Part shown: positions 5,640 to 9,892 of the stretch, piece after piece
Layout: each line of letters begins with the position of its first letter
How positions within the stretch are numbered: the first letter of the stretch is position 1
Origin: an uncultured Gemella sp.
GTDB taxonomy: Bacteria > Bacillota > Bacilli > Staphylococcales > Gemellaceae
Direction: 5' to 3'
DNA length: 9,892 bases
Assembly: GCA_927911745.1 (NCBI GenBank)
Contig: CAKMQF010000068.1
Location: 1-9,892, forward strand
The notes under the pieces: model-generated
What the model saw: only the letters and a program-made list of their open reading frames with translations
The model's database searches: none
What the model was told of the DNA's origin: nothing
Position numbers and translations under genes: made by a program

Positions 5640-5834
5640 ATGAGTAAAAAATAATTGAAACACATATTTTTGATTCTACTGACTATTGTAGAAAAATGAA
5701 AAATCGCTCATCTGTTTCTTGGGGAAAATTTTTACGATAATAATTTCAAAAAAACTGGTCTGATGCAAGATTACTCGCATATTATGAAAAACCTTAGAAA
5801 CAAATATGAAAATAAAAAATCGCTCATCATTTAG
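5640..5834 (+). pseudogene. Possible decayed short gene or peptide remnant
   Basis: ATG 5640 follows AGGGAAG (5621-5627) and reads MSKK, then a TAA stop. The same frame continues as LKHIFLILLTIVEK, meets a TGA at 5697, and then stays open for 44 codons (including QDYSHIMKNLRNKYENKK) to TAG 5832. Read through, this would be a protein of about 62 residues with a basic N-terminus, a hydrophobic segment resembling a signal or membrane anchor, and a charged C-terminus. Having only two stops in such AT-rich DNA, flanked by a promoter, a ribosome site and a terminator, suggests a broken gene. Chance remains possible, and I recognise no family. Confidence 0.3.
5691..5828. repeat. Pair of ~22-bp direct repeats
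   Basis: The segment at 5691-5712 recurs at 5808-5828 with one single-base deletion and one substitution. Both copies end in the identical 14 bases AAAAATCGCTCATC (5699-5712 and 5815-5828). The copies are offset by 116 bp, which is not a multiple of three, so they are not a coding repeat in one frame. On the minus strand both copies begin with ATGAGCGATTTTT, but without a ribosome site. Confidence 0.7.
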
Positions 5835-5857
5835 AAAAACAATCAAATATTAAAAAT

Positions 5858-5905
5858 AAAACACTCATTTTAATCATTTATTTTGATTATTTATGAGTGT
5901 TTTTG
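5858..5905 (+). terminator. Terminator hairpin before the fructose operon
   Basis: AAAACACTCAT (5858-5868) pairs perfectly with ATGAGTGTTTT (5893-5903), followed by more T. A weaker inner pairing (TAATCA with TGATTA) extends the stem. It would end any transcript from the 5566 promoter, and its A-rich left side could also serve the minus strand. It insulates the downstream fructose operon. Confidence 0.75.
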
Positions 5906-5916
5906 CTTGAATTTGA

Positions 5917-5945
5917 TTGAATAGCTATATTATATTAGATATAAT
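5917..5945 (+). promoter_or_regulatory. Predicted promoter of the fructose operon
   Basis: TTGAAT (5917-5922), a 17-bp spacer and TATAAT (5940-5945) form a good promoter with a leader of only about 20 nt. A second overlapping candidate is TTGCTT (5903-5908), 17 bp, TATATT (5926-5931). I see no clear operator palindrome and no good catabolite-response element (no central CG) in 5904-5971, so the repressor's site is not obvious from sequence. Confidence 0.6.
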
Positions 5946-5971
5946 AATCATGGGAGTTAGAAGAGAAGAAA

Positions 5972-6727
5972 ATGTTGAATGAAAGATGGAATAAAATTTT
6001 AGATTTATTAGATGAAAAAGGTTCATTGAATCTAAAGGAGTTGATGGAGCATTGTAATGTCTCAGAAGCTACGATAAGACGTGATCTTACGAATCTAGAA
6101 GATAAAAATTTATTATATAGAACACACGGTGGTGCGATGAAACGCTCGGTAGCCCGAGGTAGTGAAGAAAGTGTCGAAGCAAAACGTGCAGACTTCCTAC
6201 AGGAAAAAAGAGCAGTTGCGAAGTACATTTGCGATAATATCTTACAATCAGGGCAAACGATTTACTTAGATGCTGGGACATCCACATATGAAATGATAGA
6301 ATACCTTCGTGATAGAAGAATAACTGTTGTGACGAATTCAACATATCATTTACCGAAACTTATTAATAACAAAATTCATACAATAATATTAGGTGGAACG
6401 ATAAAACATTCTACACAAGCTGTCATCGGTTCGGTCGCTATCGAACAACTGAAGAAATACAGCTTTGATATGTGTTTTGTAGGTTGTAATGGGATAGATG
6501 AAACTTTTGGTGTGACGACGGCTGAAGAAAATGAAGCGTTTATCAAAGCGACGGCGTTAAAAAATGGTAAGAGAAAATACATTCTTGCTGATAAGTCAAA
6601 ATTCGGTCATAGAAAATTCCAAAAATTTGCCGAATTAGATGATGTAACCATCGTGTCTTATGAAGTTCCAGAACAATATAAGAAATTTAAAAATATAATA
6701 GAAGTAAAAAGTATAAAGGAGGAATAA
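5972..6727 (+). CDS. fruR: DeoR-family transcriptional repressor of the fructose operon
   Basis: This is a 251-residue DNA-binding regulator with the family's usual length. Residues 1-57 form the DeoR winged helix-turn-helix, with the recognition segment SEATIRRDL (31-39) and the wing motif YRTHGGA (49-55). Residues 76-235 are the sugar-phosphate-sensing isomerase-like domain, with YLDAGTST (98-105), TNS (121-123), GG at 141-142, GCNGID (171-176) and ADKSKFG (206-212). It sits immediately upstream of fruK (stop two bases before the fruK start) and fruA, so it probably represses this operon and its own synthesis. The likely inducer is fructose-1-phosphate, or fructose-1,6-bisphosphate by family analogy. 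The ribosome site is weak (GGGAG at 5952-5956 and a purine run at 5961-5971), which fits low expression. The symbol follows context; lacR-type relatives share the fold. Confidence 0.88.
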   Translation: MLNERWNKILDLLDEKGSLNLKELMEHCNVSEATIRRDLTNLEDKNLLYRTHGGAMKRSVARGSEESVEAKRADFLQEKRAVAKYICDNILQSGQTIYLDAGTSTYEMIEYLRDRRITVVTNSTYHLPKLINNKIHTIILGGTIKHSTQAVIGSVAIEQLKKYSFDMCFVGCNGIDETFGVTTAEENEAFIKATALKNGKRKYILADKSKFGHRKFQKFAELDDVTIVSYEVPEQYKKFKNIIEVKSIKEE

Positions 6728-6729
6728 CA

Positions 6730-7647
6730 GTGTATTATACAATTACTTTAAATCCAGCTGTTGACATGCTGACGACGGCAGAAAATTTTGCACTTGGAAA
6801 GCTAAATAGAACCCAAGAAGCGAAGTACGTAGTGGGTGGAAAAGGTATTAACATCTCTATCTTACTAAACAACGTTGGTGTTGATAGTAAAGCGTGGGGA
6901 TTTGTCGCAGGATTTACAGGGTATTTTATAAAATCAGAACTAGATAACTTAGGCGTAAAACATGATTTTGTAGAAACACGTGGAGCGACTAGAATCAACA
7001 TGAAATTAACTACAGAAACTGAGACTGAAATTAATGGTCAAAGTAGTAGTGTAAACCTAGATAACGTGAGCGACTTCTTTACAAAATTAGAAGTGTTGAC
7101 GAAAGAAGATGTAGTATTCTTATCAGGTAATGTTATCGCGGGAATGGGTGTTGAAGACTTTAAAGCAATCGCTAAGAGAGTATCAGCATCAGGAGCGACG
7201 TTAGTTGTAGACAGTAATAAAGAGTTAGTGTTAGACACACTTCAATACAAACCGTTTGTAGTTAAGCCGAATGAATTTGAACTTGGTGAAATGTTTGGAG
7301 TAACTTTAAATAGTATAGAAGAAATCTTACAATATGCTGAAAAACTACAAGAACGTGGTGCGAAAAACGTCCTTGTTTCACGTGGAGCAGACGGAGCTTT
7401 ACTATTAACTGAAGATAAAGAAGTATTCGAAGTTAATGTAGCTAAAGGTAAGATAGTATCGACGGTTGCGGCAGGAGATAGTATGCTTGCGATGTTCGTT
7501 GCAAAATACAACGAAACAAAAGACTACCAAGAAGCCCTACGCTATGCATCGGCTGCAGGTGGTGCGACATCATTCTCAGTAGGAGTAGGAAGTAAAAAGC
7601 TAATTGAAGAATTACTACCACAAATCGAAGTTAAGAAATTAAAATAA
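6730..7647 (+). CDS. fruK: 1-phosphofructokinase (PfkB family)
   Basis: This is a 305-residue cytoplasmic sugar kinase that phosphorylates fructose-1-phosphate with ATP to fructose-1,6-bisphosphate, feeding PTS-imported fructose into glycolysis. FruK/PfkB marks are the N-terminal ITLNPAVD (5-12), the substrate loop GGKGINISILLNNVG (36-50), VVKPNEFELGEMFG (177-190), VSRGADGALLL (216-226) and the ATP/catalytic motif VAAGDSMLAMF (246-256) with Asp250 as the expected base. Most relatives read GAGD where this has AAGD. The start is GTG 6730, set by AAAGGAGG (6715-6722), which lies inside the end of the repressor gene. The two genes are two bases apart and so translationally linked. A tagatose-6-phosphate kinase (LacC) is the nearest alternative, but the neighbouring fructose PTS argues for FruK. 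Confidence 0.92.
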   Translation: MYYTITLNPAVDMLTTAENFALGKLNRTQEAKYVVGGKGINISILLNNVGVDSKAWGFVAGFTGYFIKSELDNLGVKHDFVETRGATRINMKLTTETETEINGQSSSVNLDNVSDFFTKLEVLTKEDVVFLSGNVIAGMGVEDFKAIAKRVSASGATLVVDSNKELVLDTLQYKPFVVKPNEFELGEMFGVTLNSIEEILQYAEKLQERGAKNVLVSRGADGALLLTEDKEVFEVNVAKGKIVSTVAAGDSMLAMFVAKYNETKDYQEALRYASAAGGATSFSVGVGSKKLIEELLPQIEVKKLK

Positions 7648-7679
7648 AATTTTAATAAATTATTTATAGAAAAAATAAA

Positions 7680-7697
7680 ATATTTCCTCGGAAATAT
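7680..7697 (+). promoter_or_regulatory. Small hairpin between fruK and fruA
   Basis: ATATTTCC and GGAAATAT flank a TC centre, an 18-base palindrome. As RNA it would give a 7-bp stem with a CUCG tetraloop. No T-run follows, so it should not terminate. In the 72-base gap between fruK and fruA it may be an mRNA processing or stabilising element that tunes FruA relative to FruK. Confidence 0.4.
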
Positions 7698-7719
7698 ATA
7701 ATTAACAAAGGAGAAAGAA

Positions 7720-9660
7720 ATGAAATTAACAGATGTTCTAAATTATGACTTAGTTCAATTCGGATTCAGCGCTGCTGACAAAAAAGAAGCTCTGGATAAA
7801 CTAACAACTATGTTAGTGGAAAAAAATATTATCGCTAGCAAAGAAAACTTCTTAAATGCCTTGCTAGCTCGTGAAGCTCAATCGACTACAGGAGTGGGAG
7901 AAAACGTAGCTATCCCTCATGCAAAAAGTGCAGACTTCGATAAAGCGATGATCGTTTATGCGAAAAGTGATGAAGGTGTTGAGTGGGAAAGTTTTGATGG
8001 AAAACCTGCCAAACATATCTTTATGATCTGTGCGCCAGACGGTGGAGCAGACGAGCATCTTAAAGCTTTAGCTTCATTATCACAGGCTCTTATGGATGCA
8101 GATGTAAAAGCAGGATTAGATAAAGCTACTACGAAAGCAGATGTAGAAAAAGTATTTGCAGACTTCGTAGCGAAAACAGAAGCTCCAAAAGAAGAAAAAC
8201 AAGCAGCTCCAAGTGGAGAAAAACCATATATCATTGCGGTAACAGCTTGTCCAACAGGTATTGCTCACACATTCATGGCTGCAGAAAAAATCAAAGAAAC
8301 AGCTAAAGCGATGGGGTTAGATGTTAAAGTAGAAACAAATGGTCAAATCGGTGTAGAAAACAAACTTACAAAAGAAGATATCGAAAGAGCGGCGGGAATC
8401 ATCGTTGCGGCTGATAAAAAAGTAGAAGTTGCACGTTTTGATGGGCGTCCAACAATTATAACAAAAGTAGCTGATGGAATTAACAAACCAGAAGAACTTA
8501 TTCAAACAATCTTAGATGGAAAAGCTCCTATCTACAAACATGACGGAGCTGTAGATGCTTCAGAAGATTCTTCAGCAAATGAAAGTATCGGACGTCGTGC
8601 TTACAAACACCTAATGGAAGGTGTAAGTAACATGCTACCATTCGTAGTAGCTGGTGGTATTCTTATTGCATTATCATTCATCTGGGGTATTAACTCATTT
8701 GATCCGAAAGATCCATCTTACAACAAAGTTGCAGAAGTATTATTCTACTTCGGTAAAATTTCATTTAGTATGATGTTACCAATCCTAGCTGGATTCATCG
8801 GTCGTTCTATTGCTGACCGTCCTGGATTCATCGTTGGTATGATCGGTGGTATTTTAGCAGATCCAAGTATTTTAGGTCTGAAAAGTGATTTATTAGCGTA
8901 CACTCCTTCAGGATTCTTAGGAGCGTTAGTAGCCGGGTTCTTAGCTGGTGGTATTATCCAAGTATTAAAAATTTCATTCAGCTGGATGCCACGTTCATTA
9001 GATGGTATTAAACCAATCTTCCTATTCCCTATCTTAGGGTCACTAATTATGGGATTACTAATGATCTTCCTAATCAACGCGCCGATGGCAAGTGTAATGG
9101 AAGGGTTAAAACACTTTATCGAAAGTCTTAATGGAAGCGGTAAATTCATCCTTGGATTCGTAGTAGCTGCGATGATGGCTATTGACATGGGTGGTCCAAT
9201 TAACAAAGCTGCTTACGTAACAGGTACAGCATTACTGACATCTGCAGGTTCAGCAGGAAGTGATGTGATGGCTGCGGTTATGATCGGTGGTATGGTACCT
9301 CCGTTAGCAATTGCTGTTTCAGCAACAATTAACAAAAACATCTGGCCAAAAACTCAACGTAGTGGAGCGTTAGTTAACTACGTAATGGGATTATCATTCA
9401 TCACAGAAGGTGCTATTCCGTTCGCAGCAAGTAACCCAACACGTGTTATTCCACCATTATTCATCTCAAGTGGTATTGCTGGAGCGTTAAGTATGACTTT
9501 TGGAGCTGTATCAAAAGCTCCTCACGGAGGGATCTTCGCTATCGCAGCAGGTGCTGTAAGTAATTGGCCTATGTATCTATTAGCATTAGTAATTGGTGCA
9601 GTATTAGGTGCATTACTATTAATTACGTCATTAAGCTTTGGAAAAAAGATAGTAAATTAA
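7720..9660 (+). CDS. fruA: Fructose-specific PTS enzyme EIIABC
   Basis: This 646-residue membrane transporter takes phosphate from HPr and imports fructose as fructose-1-phosphate. The domains are in A-B-C order. EIIA (about 1-150) has the phosphorylated His67 in GVGENVAIPHAKS (58-70). A Lys/Glu/Ala/Pro linker (151-167) follows. EIIB (about 168-268) has the phosphorylated Cys177 in VTACPTGIAHTFMAAEKI (174-191). EIIC (about 292-646) has roughly nine or ten hydrophobic segments, GRSIADRPGFIVGMIGG (361-377), AIDMGGPINKAAY (487-499) and the sugar-site motif ITEGAIPFAASNP (561-573). The length equals that of lactococcal and streptococcal FruA (about 650), and no residue expected to be essential is missing. 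The ribosome site AAAGGAG (7707-7713) lies six bases before ATG. It is the last gene of the operon and is followed by a strong terminator. Confidence 0.96.
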   Translation: MKLTDVLNYDLVQFGFSAADKKEALDKLTTMLVEKNIIASKENFLNALLAREAQSTTGVGENVAIPHAKSADFDKAMIVYAKSDEGVEWESFDGKPAKHIFMICAPDGGADEHLKALASLSQALMDADVKAGLDKATTKADVEKVFADFVAKTEAPKEEKQAAPSGEKPYIIAVTACPTGIAHTFMAAEKIKETAKAMGLDVKVETNGQIGVENKLTKEDIERAAGIIVAADKKVEVARFDGRPTIITKVADGINKPEELIQTILDGKAPIYKHDGAVDASEDSSANESIGRRAYKHLMEGVSNMLPFVVAGGILIALSFIWGINSFDPKDPSYNKVAEVLFYFGKISFSMMLPILAGFIGRSIADRPGFIVGMIGGILADPSILGLKSDLLAYTPSGFLGALVAGFLAGGIIQVLKISFSWMPRSLDGIKPIFLFPILGSLIMGLLMIFLINAPMASVMEGLKHFIESLNGSGKFILGFVVAAMMAIDMGGPINKAAYVTGTALLTSAGSAGSDVMAAVMIGGMVPPLAIAVSATINKNIWPKTQRSGALVNYVMGLSFITEGAIPFAASNPTRVIPPLFISSGIAGALSMTFGAVSKAPHGGIFAIAAGAVSNWPMYLLALVIGAVLGALLLITSLSFGKKIVN

Positions 9661-9676
9661 TACATTAAATATTTTT

Positions 9677-9722
9677 AAAATAAACACTACTTTACATATT
9701 GTAAAAGTAGTGTTTATTTTAA
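9677..9722 (+). terminator. Strong terminator of the fructose operon
   Basis: The left arm 9677-9695 (AAAATAAACACTACTTTAC) pairs with the right arm 9701-9720 over a 5-base loop. The only irregularity is one extra A in the right arm, giving about 19 base pairs. The right arm ends in TTTATTTT. Its near symmetry suggests it works in both directions. Confidence 0.9.
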
Positions 9723-9892
9723 TTACGAAAATTCATATGAAAGCTATGGTGAGGTTACTTATTTTATGAAAAAGAAAAATTTAAAACATTAAATATATTT
9801 TTTTAATGGTGGACTATTTAGTTTTAAAAATATCTAAAATATAAGAAAATATATATGTATTTTTTTTTTTTTTTTTTTATTTTTATAACAAA
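9723..9892. other. AT-rich intergenic tail, no supported gene
   Basis: Very AT-rich DNA with no usable reading frame. A ribosome-like GGTGAGG (9748-9754) precedes ATG 9766, but that frame reads MKKKNLKH and stops at 9792. It could be the start of a decayed secreted-protein gene or chance. A 19-T run at 9860-9878 is the other notable item. Confidence 0.55.
9860..9878 (+). repeat. Homopolymeric tract of 19 T
   Basis: Nineteen consecutive T residues, followed by ATTTTTAT. No stem precedes it, so it is not an intrinsic terminator on the + strand. Tracts this long slip readily in replication and in sequencing, so its true length is uncertain. Confidence 0.9.

Noticed and set aside
5699..5712. Catabolite-response (CcpA) site in AAAAATCGCTCATC and its second copy
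   Set aside because: Only the inner positions fit TGWAANCGNTNWCA; the outer TG and CA are wrong. Both copies lie upstream of the terminator that precedes the fructose promoter.
8745..9206. 153-codon minus-strand frame inside fruA
   Set aside because: It lies entirely antisense to the EIIC domain, has no start context and resembles no known protein. It is a shadow of the real gene.
9766..9792. Short gene MKKKNLKH after GGTGAGG
   Set aside because: It stops after eight codons. The start context is fair, but there is no evidence of function. It is mentioned in the entry for the tail region only.

Overview
The window comes from an AT-rich, low-GC Gram-positive bacterium (Bacillota). Gemella or a close relative is my best guess. 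The support is protein-level: strong AGGAGG-type ribosome sites, A/T-ending codons, a FabK-like reductase very close to the streptococcal form, a streptococcal/lactococcal-style single-chain fructose PTS, and a Gln/Asn/Gly/Pro-rich DUF805 protein. No rRNA, tRNA, CRISPR array, transposase or phage gene is visible. All seven clear genes are on the + strand, and each transcription unit has a recognisable promoter and/or intrinsic terminator.

Layout. 1-486 is a non-coding AT-rich leader with an operator-like cluster and, near its end, the promoter of the first gene. 487-1662 encodes a polytopic membrane protein of the uncharacterised CD0519/CD1768 (Gate/nucleoside-recognition-like) type and ends at a hairpin terminator. 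1855-2841 (YeiH/UPF0324-type putative sulfate exporter) and 2919-3845 (FabK-like FMN enoyl-ACP reductase) are probably co-transcribed, since no terminator separates them and one follows the second. 4069-5478 is a monocistronic gene for a DUF805 membrane protein carrying a long repetitive Q/N/G/P tail. 5479-5971 is a gene-poor stretch. It holds a terminator, a promoter whose -10 box is the exact centre of a 39-bp palindrome, a possible decayed small gene, a 22-bp direct repeat pair and a second terminator.

5972-9660 is a complete fructose operon: a DeoR-type repressor (FruR-like), 1-phosphofructokinase (FruK) and fructose PTS EIIABC (FruA). FruA imports fructose as fructose-1-phosphate, FruK converts it to fructose-1,6-bisphosphate for glycolysis, and the regulator probably senses the sugar phosphate. 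A strong terminator closes the operon. The last 170 bases are AT-rich and contain a 19-T homopolymer.

I see no convincing new multi-gene system. The items most worth a second look are the repetitive tail of the DUF805 protein and the palindrome-controlled promoter with its apparently broken short reading frame at 5566-5905.
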